Notes under the pieces: generated by a model
What the model saw: the letters and a program-made list of their open reading frames with translations, nothing else
The model's database searches: none
What the model was told of the DNA's origin: nothing
In this document: positions 1 to 7,124 of the stretch, piece after piece
Position numbering within the stretch: the stretch's first letter is position 1
Layout: every line of letters starts with the position of its first letter
Translations under genes and position numbers: made by a program
DNA from: Hyphomicrobium sp.
GTDB taxonomy: Bacteria; Pseudomonadota; Alphaproteobacteria; Rhizobiales; Hyphomicrobiaceae
DNA: 21,622 nt
Direction: 5' to 3'
Assembly (NCBI GenBank): GCA_030609245.1
Contig: JAUWCP010000011.1
Location: forward strand, 1-21,622

Positions 1-84
1 AGTATCTGTCAAGTTTTGCTTTACTATTCGCAAGTGACCATAGCCAATATCCAAATCTTCGTTAGGATTCATGTAGTTATTCAT
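1..84 (-). CDS. N-terminal part of an unrecognised protein, running off the left edge
   Basis: On the minus strand an ATG at 84 opens a frame of 28 codons that is still open at base 1. It reads MNNYMNPNEDLDIG and continues YGHLRIVKQNLTDT. A second in-frame ATG at 72 is an alternative start, and neither has a strong Shine-Dalgarno sequence. Codon use is AT-rich (AAT, GAT, ATA, TTG), unlike the GC-rich genes to the right, which fits cargo of an acquired element. I do not recognise a family, and the piece is too short to exclude a chance frame. Confidence 0.35.
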   Translation of the reverse strand, partial: MNNYMNPNEDLDIGYGHLRIVKQNLTDT

Positions 85-195
85 AATATCTATTGAGTAA
101 TGCGGCGCATAATTAGCTGCGCTCCTGGCTGAACCGACGTGCGCACATAATAGGATAACATTATGATATTACGTAAGAAAATAGGAATAGAAGTG

Positions 196-213
196 GGACG
201 ATCGCGATCGTCC
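196..213. repeat. 18-nt perfect palindrome
   Basis: The sequence ggacgatcgcgatcgtcc is its own reverse complement over all 18 bases. It lies in the putative island end, about 190 bases left of the tRNA-Asn fragment, with no gene overlapping it. It could be an operator, a recombinase accessory site or chance. Nothing else in the sequence chooses between these. Confidence 0.5.
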
Positions 214-399
214 GCAAAACGTGGGGATAAGTCCTAGGCGTACTCGGGAGGGTCGTTAGACTTGGTCAACGGTGGGATTGATTGATGTTGCCGAGCCGCC
301 GCCACGTTCTATGGAAGTTGAGCAGCAAGGTGGGGTTGTGGGTGGGGTCAGTCTAGGTGGTACCGTTTTAAAAGAGCCTTTCAATAGCTTACGGCATCA

Positions 400-422
400 T
401 TCGAATCCTACCCGCGGAGCCA
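400..422 (+). repeat. 3' fragment of a tRNA-Asn gene, probable attachment site (attR-like)
   Basis: The 23 bases are the T-loop ttcgaat, the 3' half of the T-stem cctac, the acceptor strand ccgcgga, the discriminator g and cca. This matches the 3' end of alphaproteobacterial tRNA-Asn, which begins TCCGCGG and would pair with this acceptor strand. The five bases before the loop (catca) do not pair with cctac, and no D-arm or anticodon arm precedes them, so this is not a whole tRNA. A clean break at the T-loop is typical of the duplicated end left by a tyrosine-recombinase element. A T-run follows at 425-431. Confidence 0.7.
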
Positions 423-432
423 TCCTTTTTTA

Positions 433-459
433 CAAGGCCGGCTTTTTTGCAAGGCCGGC
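433..459. repeat. 10-nt direct repeat that can also fold as a hairpin
   Basis: The sequence caaggccggc occurs at 433-442 and 450-459, separated by ttttttg. Because gccggc is self-complementary, the copies at 437-442 and 454-459 can pair as a 6-bp stem. The site lies between the tRNA-Asn fragment and the stop codon of the M50 protease gene. It may belong to a 3' transcript end, but there is no proper T-tail after the stem on either strand. Confidence 0.4.
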
Positions 460-511
460 ATCGGCGCTGCCCTCCGGCACGCACCTGCTTCAAGCACCCT
501 CACCCATTTTT

Positions 512-1603
512 TCATGCGGATGCCTGCCGCCCCTGCGACGAGCGGATCATAACGAGTTCTCTCACGTTCTCCGGCGTGATGTAGCCGATGAGCCCGCCAG
601 ATCGATCGACCACCCCGACGCACTGCGCAGTTGTCTTGCGCAGAAGGGAAAACGCTTTCTCAAGGTCCGCATCCTGCGGCACGGTGGGCACGTCCGCCGT
701 CATAATCTCCAGCACGGGGATGGAGCCACCGTTCTTCTTCAACGCCTCGATGATCGCCTTGCGGGTCACCACGCCGCGCAAGCGCGACGCACCATCAAGC
801 ACCGGGAACTCTTGCTGCGTCGTCTGCAAGAGGAGTTGGGCCGCGTCATCGGCGGTCGCCATCACGCCCAGCGACTGAAACGACGTGATCATGGCGTCTG
901 CGACGCGTCGGCCGCGGGTCAGCTCGCGAAACTGCGCGTAACCGGCCTCACCCCTCGCTGCAAGAAAGATAAAGATCGCAATCAGCACGAGTACCGGATT
1001 GCCCATGAGGCCCAGGACAGCGAACACGACAGCGAGGATCTGCCCGACAATTGCCGCCACCTGTGTCGCCCGCGCGTTACCGAGCTTCATGGCGAGCGCG
1101 GCTCTCAGCACGCGCCCGCCGTCCATGGGAAAGGCGGGAATGAGGTTGAAGACAAGCAGAACGATATTGGCGACCGCAATTTGGGCGACGAAGCTGGATT
1201 GGATAACTTCAATCGGCGTCATTTGCTCCAAATCAAATCGAAGCCCCAACGCAACAATGAGCACGAATGCGATCACCGCATTGACCGCGGGCCCGGCCAG
1301 CGCCACGACGATTTCTTGCGAAGGCTTCTCCGGCATGCGCTCCATCGAGGCAATGCCGCCAATCGGCCAAAGCGTTACGTCAGGCGTGCGGATGCCATAG
1401 CGGCGCCCGGCGACGATGTGGCCGAACTCGTGCAACAGCACGCACGCGAACAGCACGATGATGAAGGCGACGCCCGCAATGGCGTCCTGCGGCGTGCCGC
1501 GCATCCACTGCACCGTTGCAATCCAGCCCAGCAGCAGCAGAAACGTTAGGTGCATGCGGACGGCCGTGCCACCGACCGAAAAAAGCTTAATCGACCACCT
1601 CAT
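512..1603 (-). CDS. Site-2 protease family (M50) intramembrane metalloprotease with CBS domains
   Basis: The 363-residue protein is a membrane zinc protease expected to cut substrate proteins inside the inner membrane. Hydrophobic segments cover roughly residues 18-34, 41-60, 98-120, 138-156 and 178-215. HEFGH at 58-62 supplies the zinc-binding HExxH motif and the catalytic Glu. NLIPAFPMDGGR at 153-164 holds the third metal ligand (Asp) of the family. From about residue 230 a cytosolic tail resembles a pair of CBS domains (DAMITSFQSLGV, EIMTADVPTV), which in relatives bind adenine nucleotides. Length and order match the CBS-bearing M50 subfamily. The substrate cannot be told from the sequence. 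Its 3' end faces the tRNA-Asn fragment, so it is the first core gene right of the island boundary. Confidence 0.9.
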   Translation of the reverse strand: MRWSIKLFSVGGTAVRMHLTFLLLLGWIATVQWMRGTPQDAIAGVAFIIVLFACVLLHEFGHIVAGRRYGIRTPDVTLWPIGGIASMERMPEKPSQEIVVALAGPAVNAVIAFVLIVALGLRFDLEQMTPIEVIQSSFVAQIAVANIVLLVFNLIPAFPMDGGRVLRAALAMKLGNARATQVAAIVGQILAVVFAVLGLMGNPVLVLIAIFIFLAARGEAGYAQFRELTRGRRVADAMITSFQSLGVMATADDAAQLLLQTTQQEFPVLDGASRLRGVVTRKAIIEALKKNGGSIPVLEIMTADVPTVPQDADLEKAFSLLRKTTAQCVGVVDRSGGLIGYITPENVRELVMIRSSQGRQASA

Positions 1604-1625
1604 GGGAAGCGTGTCCCCGTTACCC

Positions 1626-1654
1626 TATCACCGCTGCTCATCATATGGTGTCAA
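1626..1654 (-). promoter_or_regulatory. Weak candidate promoter of the M50 protease gene
   Basis: On the minus strand a perfect -35 hexamer TTGACA (1649-1654) is followed 17 bases later by GTGATA (1626-1631), a poor -10. It lies about 25 bases upstream of the ATG at 1603, in the 149-base gap behind the L,D-transpeptidase gene. The -35 is convincing, the -10 is not. Confidence 0.25.
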
Positions 1655-1752
1655 GGACGCGAAACTGCGAGCACCGCTATGCGCAATGATATGCCGACTT
1701 GGCGAGGCAATGTCGACTGGCAGATCAAAAACTGGCGATCGCAGGGTGAACG

Positions 1753-3162
1753 TCAGGGGGCGAGCAAGTTAGGTGGTTTCGGCTCTTCGGGGTCGGGTTC
1801 GACTTCCGCTTCTGCGATCAGACCCACTGTGCCGTCGCGCCCATAGATGTCCGGGCGAAACACGACCTCACCATCCCGCTCCGCCCAAGCCGTGATGTAG
1901 GCGAAGTAAACCGGAATCGGTCGTGTGAGCTTCACATCAAGGGGTTGGCCCGCTTGAATCACGTGATCAGCTCGCCCTGGCTGCTCCCAGCCTGGCTCGT
2001 AGCGCGCAATCCACTCAACAAGCTTGAACACGTCCTGGACGCGCACGCAGCCCGCGCTGAACCCGCGCGAACGCTGGCCGAACAAACTTTTCATGGGCGT
2101 GTCGTGCATATAGACGATGTCCTTGTTCGGCATGTCTATGCGAACAAGCCCCAGCGCATTCTGCGGACCCGGCTCCTGCCGGAACTTCAATCGTGTTGTG
2201 TCCGCCGTGCCCCATACAATGGAGTACGGGTCGACTTCCGGACCGTCGACGCCGTTAAGCACCCGGATCTTTTCCTTGCTGAGATAGTCCGGCTCCTTGG
2301 CCAAACGCGGAATGATGTCGAAATTGGCAACGCTGTCGGGCACGCGCCAATATGGAAAGAAGTTCAGCCCTCGAATGGTCGCTTTGATAGACGGTGTCTG
2401 GCGCACGGTGCGCCCCACGATGACGCGGTGGCGTTGCTGCACCTCATAGCGCTCCACCGCCTCCAACTGGAATGCGGGAATGTTGACGAGGATGTAGCGA
2501 TCCTCAACCCGGTTCTTCATCAGGTCTTGAATGCGCCGAAGATTGAGCCGCAGTTGCGCGAGCCGCCGCTCAGTGGTCACGTTAAGCACGGGATAGGTCG
2601 ACCGCTCGACGCGACCCGTGGGCCTTAAGCCATGCCGGAGCTGGAAGCGGCGCACCGCCTGAGAAAGCTGGTCATCAAACGTATTAGAATCATAGTAGCC
2701 CGAGTTGCGCGAGGCCAAATCTCCACTCATGCGCAAACGTTTGCGCAGGATCGGAACCCGGTTATCGGACTCGCCCCCACGCATCATGCGGCCCTTTGGA
2801 ACCATCGGCCAGCCGCCGATGCTCACCAAGTGCTGATAGCGGTCGATCGCGGCTTCCATTGCGGCAATCATTTCGTCGCTACGATAGGGCGTGGGGTCAG
2901 GCCTCAGGTCTTCGAGGGGCGCACGTACGCGCTGTGATCGCTTGCGCGCACGCTCTTCTTTTTGCCGGCGACCCGTATAGTCGGGCGTACCCGTACCCGT
3001 AATGCTTTCCCACCAGTTGGATTGCGCAGGCACAGGTGCCGTCGAGAGCAAGGTGAGCCCGACCACGATGCTGAGAAGGACTCCGGCTCTCATGAATCCC
3101 CGGCAGAGATGAGCGGCGCGGTTCCTGTCGTAGGGCCGCGCTGGTGCGCGATATGCCGGCAT
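1753..3162 (-). CDS. L,D-transpeptidase (YkuD family) with peptidoglycan-binding domain
   Basis: This exported enzyme of up to 469 residues should make 3-3 cross-links in periplasmic peptidoglycan, or attach proteins to it. A hydrophobic signal segment (residues 24-45) ends near APVPAQS. A peptidoglycan-binding-like stretch (FDDQLSQAVRRFQLRHGLRP) sits around 162-181. The YkuD catalytic block starts with MHDTP (His353) and runs through FGQRSRGFSAGCVRV, with the nucleophile Cys372. The tail is acidic and proline-rich. The ATG at 3162 has AGGA seven bases upstream. The ATG at 3093 would place the signal peptide at the N-terminus with GGGGA before it, and is a real alternative. It resembles the second transpeptidase at 11884-13167 in architecture but is clearly a distinct paralog. 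Confidence 0.92.
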   Translation of the reverse strand: MPAYRAPARPYDRNRAAHLCRGFMRAGVLLSIVVGLTLLSTAPVPAQSNWWESITGTGTPDYTGRRQKEERARKRSQRVRAPLEDLRPDPTPYRSDEMIAAMEAAIDRYQHLVSIGGWPMVPKGRMMRGGESDNRVPILRKRLRMSGDLASRNSGYYDSNTFDDQLSQAVRRFQLRHGLRPTGRVERSTYPVLNVTTERRLAQLRLNLRRIQDLMKNRVEDRYILVNIPAFQLEAVERYEVQQRHRVIVGRTVRQTPSIKATIRGLNFFPYWRVPDSVANFDIIPRLAKEPDYLSKEKIRVLNGVDGPEVDPYSIVWGTADTTRLKFRQEPGPQNALGLVRIDMPNKDIVYMHDTPMKSLFGQRSRGFSAGCVRVQDVFKLVEWIARYEPGWEQPGRADHVIQAGQPLDVKLTRPIPVYFAYITAWAERDGEVVFRPDIYGRDGTVGLIAEAEVEPDPEEPKPPNLLAP

Positions 3163-3356
3163 TCATCCGTCCTGATTATTACTCTTGCCGAAGGGCAGCG
3201 AAACTTGGCCATCCGAGATTGCTTCGCTGAGGCAACGCCTTCGTTACTAGCCGATAGGATATGGCCAAACCAAGACGATATGACAGGCCCCAAATGCTCA
3301 ACTTTCTGCAATTCCCAACATCTGCGGCCCTGCGGCGCCAATCAACGGATTATGTT

Positions 3357-3376
3357 CCGCATTCGTCGCGATGCGG
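3357..3376 (-). terminator. Small hairpin just behind thiL
   Basis: The arms ccgcat (3357-3362) and atgcgg (3371-3376) form a perfect 6-bp stem with an 8-base loop, starting four bases past the thiL stop. On the minus strand no T-run follows, so intrinsic termination is doubtful. Confidence 0.3.
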
Positions 3377-3379
3377 CAC

Positions 3380-4396
3380 TCAAATGTGCCCAAGAAAGTG
3401 ATCCCAGCCTGCCTGCCCAACAGGCACCCGATGTCCCATTTCATCCACGACAGCAATGCCATCATCAGCCCCTGCAATCGAACCGATACGGGTCACCTGC
3501 GTCCTCGCCGCCACCGCCTGTCTTTCGAATTCCTCCGCACGATCGGGCCGTACCATCGCGAGGACCTCATAATCCTCCCCACCCGTCATCAGATCGACCA
3601 ATGTTGCGCCGCCTGCGTTCACGACCGTTCTGGCGGGGGATGAAAGCGGAACGCGCGCCGCCTCGATGCGCCCACCCGTACCCGAAGCACGGCACAACCG
3701 GCTAAAGTCTTTGATGAGACCATCGGAAATATCCATAGCCGCGCAAGCACACGCGCGAACGACTCTTGAGATGCCAACAGGCGGTACCGGCATGCAATAG
3801 CGAGCGTCCAGGTGATCGCGCCCAGCCTTGTCGAGGCCGCATCGTAGGCCGAGGGACGCATCGCGCCGCTGCTTGAGGCCGAGCGTTGCGTCGCCGATCG
3901 TGCCCGATACATAAACGTGATCGCCCGGGCGCGCGCATGAGCGGCGCACGATGGCGCCCGCAGGGATTATCCCAAACGCCGTTATCGAAACGCTCAACTC
4001 ATTGGGTGTGCGATCTGTGTCACCCCCGGCAAGAGTGCAACCGAACGCCTCCTGCGCGCGGCGCAGACCGTTCGAGAATGCCGTGAACCATCCGCGTTCT
4101 GGCGCTTCGGGCAGCGCCAGCGTCATCAGGTAGGCAAGCGGGGCGGCACCCTTTGCAATGAGATCCGACACGTTGACGGCGAGCGCCTTCCACGCAATGG
4201 CGCCTGGGTCCTCGTCTGCGAAAAAATGTACACCCGCAACGATGGCGTCCGTTGTGACGACAAGCTCCTCGCCGGCTCCCGGTGCAATCACCGCGCAATC
4301 ATCGGCAAGGCCGAAGGCGCCTGGAAAGCCAGCGGCGAGAGGCGCCAAGAACTCGTCTATAAGCGCTTCTTCGCTATCAATCCTATCGCTCGCCAT
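3380..4396 (-). CDS. thiL: Thiamine-monophosphate kinase
   Basis: The enzyme phosphorylates thiamine monophosphate with ATP to give thiamine diphosphate, the last step of the cofactor pathway. From the ATG at 4396 it has 338 residues, normal for ThiL. Family motifs are present in order: FGLADDCAV with the paired Asp32-Asp33, VVTTDAIVAGVHF with Asp50, AGGDTDRT with Asp126, MDISDGL at 221-227 and GGEDYE at 272-277. The aspartates bind Mg-ATP. The frame is open further upstream (to 4531), but that part lies inside nusB and lacks the family pattern. The chosen start overlaps the end of nusB by 14 bases, as expected for translational coupling. It is the last gene of the nrdR-rib operon. Confidence 0.95.
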   Translation of the reverse strand: MASDRIDSEEALIDEFLAPLAAGFPGAFGLADDCAVIAPGAGEELVVTTDAIVAGVHFFADEDPGAIAWKALAVNVSDLIAKGAAPLAYLMTLALPEAPERGWFTAFSNGLRRAQEAFGCTLAGGDTDRTPNELSVSITAFGIIPAGAIVRRSCARPGDHVYVSGTIGDATLGLKQRRDASLGLRCGLDKAGRDHLDARYCMPVPPVGISRVVRACACAAMDISDGLIKDFSRLCRASGTGGRIEAARVPLSSPARTVVNAGGATLVDLMTGGEDYEVLAMVRPDRAEEFERQAVAARTQVTRIGSIAGADDGIAVVDEMGHRVPVGQAGWDHFLGHI

Positions 4397-4883
4397 TTCG
4401 CTCGAACTCCGCTGCGCGCAGACGCCGCCCCAGCTTGTCGAGTACGCCGTTGACGACTTTCGGCTCATCGTCGGAGAAGAAGGAATGCGCCACGTTGATA
4501 TATTCGTTGATTGCAACGCGAGCAGGCACATCCGTGCGCTCCATTAGCTCGAAGACGCCTGCGCGCAAAATGGCGCGAAGAATCGCGTCGACACGTACGA
4601 GACGCCAACCCTCAGCGAGCTGCTGGTCGACGAGCGGGTCGATGTCGCGCTGGCGGCGCACCACGCCATGCAGTATCGCAGAAAAATACTTGGCATCGGC
4701 GCCTGCCGGGGCCTCACCACCGAGCGCGCCTGGAAAACGCAAGCGCACGAACTCGTCGATAACCGCATTGACGTCGGTGCCGGCGATATCCATTTGATAA
4801 AGCGCCTGCACGGCGGCTATCCGTGCCGCCGTGCGCGGCGCCATTGCACTTTGGCCTTGGGTGTTTCTATCAGGGGTGCTCAT
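4383..4883 (-). CDS. nusB: Transcription antitermination factor NusB
   Basis: This 166-residue all-helical RNA-binding protein joins NusE (ribosomal protein S10) on boxA RNA to keep RNA polymerase going through rRNA operons. The NusB pattern is clear: RTAARIAAVQALYQMD near residue 17, the central FSAILHGVV, VDAILRAILRAGVFEL, and VPARVAINEYINVAHSF followed by VVNGVLDKL. A short, polar N-terminal tail precedes the domain. It starts four bases inside the end of ribH and its own end overlaps thiL. The ribH-nusB-thiL order is common in Proteobacteria and supports one polycistronic message. Confidence 0.96.
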   Translation of the reverse strand: MSTPDRNTQGQSAMAPRTAARIAAVQALYQMDIAGTDVNAVIDEFVRLRFPGALGGEAPAGADAKYFSAILHGVVRRQRDIDPLVDQQLAEGWRLVRVDAILRAILRAGVFELMERTDVPARVAINEYINVAHSFFSDDEPKVVNGVLDKLGRRLRAAEFERNGER

Positions 4884-5356
4884 GCATTCTGCCCTTCAAA
4901 CGCATGTGCAATCTCGATCAGCTTCAGACAGGCACGCGCGGCATGTCCGCCCTTACCCTCTATGCCGCCGCGGGCGCGTGCCATCGCCTGCGATTGGTTG
5001 TCCACCGTGAGAATGCCGTTTCCAACCGGAACGTTGTGGCGGGTTGCGATCTCCATCAGCCAGTGATTGGCGTTGCGGCAAACGATATCATAGTGCGCTG
5101 TTTCGCCCCGAATAACGCAGCCCAGCGCCACCACACCGTGCCATCGCGAATGGAGTGCGGTGCGCGGGATGAGACTCGAAGCGATAGCTTGTCCCAGCAT
5201 TTGCGGGATTTCGAGCGCGCCGGGCACGCTGACACGATCAAAGCTCGCGCCATGCGCTTCAAGCGCCGCGATCGCACCGTTTGCCAGCTCATCAGAGATC
5301 TCATCGTAAAAGCGTCCCTCGATGATGAGCACGCGCGTGTCGGGTCCTGCTGTCAT
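4880..5356 (-). CDS. ribH: 6,7-dimethyl-8-ribityllumazine synthase
   Basis: RibH condenses 5-amino-6-ribitylamino-uracil with 3,4-dihydroxy-2-butanone 4-phosphate to give lumazine, the substrate of RibE. The protein of about 158 residues shows the lumazine synthase signatures: an N-terminal strand ending in EGRFYDEISDEL, the substrate loop VPGALEIP, and LGCVIRGETAHYD with the catalytic His. VPVGNGILTVDNQSQA and the C-terminal helix follow. I chose the ATG at 5356, five bases after the ribB stop. A GTG at 5365 would add three residues and overlap the ribB stop by four bases, and is nearly as good. Rhizobiales can carry a second RibH elsewhere. This copy is the one in the rib operon. Confidence 0.95.
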   Translation of the reverse strand: MTAGPDTRVLIIEGRFYDEISDELANGAIAALEAHGASFDRVSVPGALEIPQMLGQAIASSLIPRTALHSRWHGVVALGCVIRGETAHYDIVCRNANHWLMEIATRHNVPVGNGILTVDNQSQAMARARGGIEGKGGHAARACLKLIEIAHAFEGQNA

Positions 5357-5361
5357 GGCCT

Positions 5362-6516
5362 TCACTCGATCTCGCGCGTACCGACAATGCGCAGGCCAAA
5401 GCCCTCAAGGCCCACATAGACATGGGCAGGCTTGTTCGTCAGCAGCACCATGTCGGTGACGCCAAGCTCTCTGAGGATCTGCGAGCCAACACCGATCTCG
5501 ACCTGACGACGTTCGCGCGCGCCACCAGTGCTCGTAGGCTTCTGTGTGCGCTGATTGATGCGCTCCGAAAGCGACCTTGGCCGCAGGTCGCGAATGAGCA
5601 CCACCACACCGCGTCCTTCCTGATCTATCGCCTGCAGCACGTTTTCGATCTGCGTGCCGGCCTTGCCCGCCTCGCCGACTCCCAGCAGATCTTCGAGCAC
5701 ATTGACCGCGTGCACGCGCACCAACACTGGGCCTGGCGCATTCAGATCACCCTTGACGAGGGCCAAATGCTCACCAGGCTCCACCGTCGTTTCAAAAACA
5801 TGGAGGTTGAAGGCGCCAGCCCCTGCCGTCGATACCTGGGTCTGTGCGACAGCACGCACGAGGTGCTCGTTCTGCAGACGATAGGCGATGAGATCCTCGA
5901 TAGCGCCGATCTTGAGACCGTGACGCTGTGCGAAGGCCACGAGATCGGGCATGCGCGCCATAGTGCCGTCGTCGTTCATGATCTCACAAATGACGGCGGC
6001 CGAGTACAATCCGGCCAGTCGCGCTAGATCCACAGAGGCCTCTGTATGGCCGGCGCGGATCAAAACCCCGCCCTCACGCGCAACAAGTGGAAAGACATGG
6101 CCCGGTGAGACAACGTCGCCTGAGCCCTTGGTCGGGTCTATGGCGGTTGCAATGGTGCGTGCACGGTCGTGGGCGGAAATGCCAGTGGAAATGCCTTCGC
6201 GCGCCTCGATCGATTGGGTGAAAGCGGTGCGGTTGCGAGAAGCGTTTCGGCGCACCATCGATTCCAAACGTAACTCGCTGGCGCGTGCTTGCGTCAGCGT
6301 CAGACAAATGAGCCCTCGCCCGTGCTTGGCCATGAAGTTAATGATGTCAGGCGTCGCCATTTGCGCCGGTACGACGAGGTCGCCCTCGTTTTCGCGTTCC
6401 TCCGCATCGACGAGCACGACCATGTGCCCGTTGCGCATATCCTCGAGAATCTCAGGGACGGTGGATAGGCAGCCGCGGCCCTCTGAGAAGGCGATCGAGC
6501 CGGCTTCTTGCGTCAC
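5362..6516 (-). CDS. ribB: 3,4-dihydroxy-2-butanone 4-phosphate synthase with degenerate RibA-like domain (RibBX type)
   Basis: The N-terminal half converts ribulose 5-phosphate to the four-carbon unit of riboflavin. It has DAEERENEGDL at 37-47, STGISAHDRA at 110-119 and RAGHTEASVDLARLAG at 154-169, all hallmarks of RibB. The rest (about 220-384) aligns by pattern to GTP cyclohydrolase II. However, it has no cysteine at all, and where the zinc Cys residues should follow the VRVH segment it reads VNVLEDLLGVG. Zinc-dependent GTP cyclohydrolase II activity is therefore unlikely, and a true ribA should exist elsewhere in the genome. Such RibB-X fusions are known from many Proteobacteria. The gene overlaps ribE by four bases, and its TGA touches the alternative ribH start. 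Confidence 0.93.
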   Translation of the reverse strand: MTQEAGSIAFSEGRGCLSTVPEILEDMRNGHMVVLVDAEERENEGDLVVPAQMATPDIINFMAKHGRGLICLTLTQARASELRLESMVRRNASRNRTAFTQSIEAREGISTGISAHDRARTIATAIDPTKGSGDVVSPGHVFPLVAREGGVLIRAGHTEASVDLARLAGLYSAAVICEIMNDDGTMARMPDLVAFAQRHGLKIGAIEDLIAYRLQNEHLVRAVAQTQVSTAGAGAFNLHVFETTVEPGEHLALVKGDLNAPGPVLVRVHAVNVLEDLLGVGEAGKAGTQIENVLQAIDQEGRGVVVLIRDLRPRSLSERINQRTQKPTSTGGARERRQVEIGVGSQILRELGVTDMVLLTNKPAHVYVGLEGFGLRIVGTREIE

Positions 6517-7106
6517 GGGCGAAACTCCAATAGCCGCGCGACATAGCGCGCGAACAGGTCAACCTCCAGATTGACCGTTTGTCCGGGGGTTTTCGCGCCC
6601 CACGTCGTCACCGTCAAGGTATGCGGGATCACGTTAACTCCGAAACGATTGTCACTAACTTCGTTGACGGTGAACGATGTGCCATTGAGCGCGACGGACC
6701 CTTTGGGTGCGACGTACGGGGCAAGGTGGTCGGGTACCTCGAATGAAAAACGCAGGCTCTCCCCGTCGGGCTTAACATCAATGATCCGTGCTATGCCATC
6801 CACGTGTCCCATCACGACGTGGCCACCTAGCTCCCCGCCGGCCTGCAACGACCGCTCCAAATTGATGCGCCGGCCAGGTTGCCAATCTTCAATCGTCGTC
6901 TTGGAGCGCGTCTCATTCGACGTATCGACAGTGAAGAGGCTACCCTGGTCTTCGGATTGCACGGTGGTCATGGTCAGGCAACAGCCGTCGCAGCCCATGG
7001 AAGCGCCCACCTCCAGAGAGCTCGCCGGGTAGTGCGTACGGATGGTGAATCGCCCCCCCTCGTGAGCAACCACCTCTCCGATATCGGAGATGATACCAGT
7101 GAACAT
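6513..7106 (-). CDS. ribE: Riboflavin synthase, alpha subunit
   Basis: RibE dismutates two molecules of 6,7-dimethyl-8-ribityllumazine into riboflavin and the pyrimidine that RibH uses again. The 197-residue length is typical. Two lumazine-binding repeats are visible. The first starts MFTGIISDIGEV and contains SMGCDGCCLTM. The second starts near residue 98 with VMGHVDGIARI and contains KGSVALNGTSFTVNEV. The protein ends shortly after TWGAKTPGQTVNLEVDLFA. It starts 18 bases after ribD and its TGA overlaps the ribB start, so the three genes are coupled. The symbol ribC is used for the same enzyme in some genera. Confidence 0.95.
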   Translation of the reverse strand: MFTGIISDIGEVVAHEGGRFTIRTHYPASSLEVGASMGCDGCCLTMTTVQSEDQGSLFTVDTSNETRSKTTIEDWQPGRRINLERSLQAGGELGGHVVMGHVDGIARIIDVKPDGESLRFSFEVPDHLAPYVAPKGSVALNGTSFTVNEVSDNRFGVNVIPHTLTVTTWGAKTPGQTVNLEVDLFARYVARLLEFRP

Positions 7107-7124
7107 GGCTGTGGCCCTTCCTTG

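Larger units (their letters stand above)
1..422. mobile_element. Right end of a putative integrative element (island) at tRNA-Asn
   Basis: This stretch, especially the first 190 bases, is clearly richer in A and T than the remaining window and contains no recognisable core gene. It ends at a lone 3' tRNA-Asn fragment at 400-422. Integrases that recombine into tRNA genes leave an intact tRNA at one end and a duplicated 3' part at the other. With the fragment on the plus strand, the element would lie to its left and the intact tRNA-Asn further left, outside the window. No integrase or transposase is visible here, so the element is inferred from the boundary and the base composition only. Confidence 0.5.

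Noticed and set aside
400..422. A complete tRNA gene at this site
   Set aside because: Only the T-loop and 3' end are present. The T-stem is unpaired, and no anticodon or D-arm precedes it.
272..1549. A 425-codon open frame on the plus strand opposite the M50 protease gene
   Set aside because: It is the antisense shadow of a GC-rich gene. Its product is rich in Arg, His and Asp without any family pattern, while the minus strand has clear HEFGH and CBS motifs.
3878..4086. Extended N-terminus of thiL from 4531
   Set aside because: The extra 45 codons lie inside nusB in another frame and do not resemble the thiL family. The ATG at 4396 gives the normal length.
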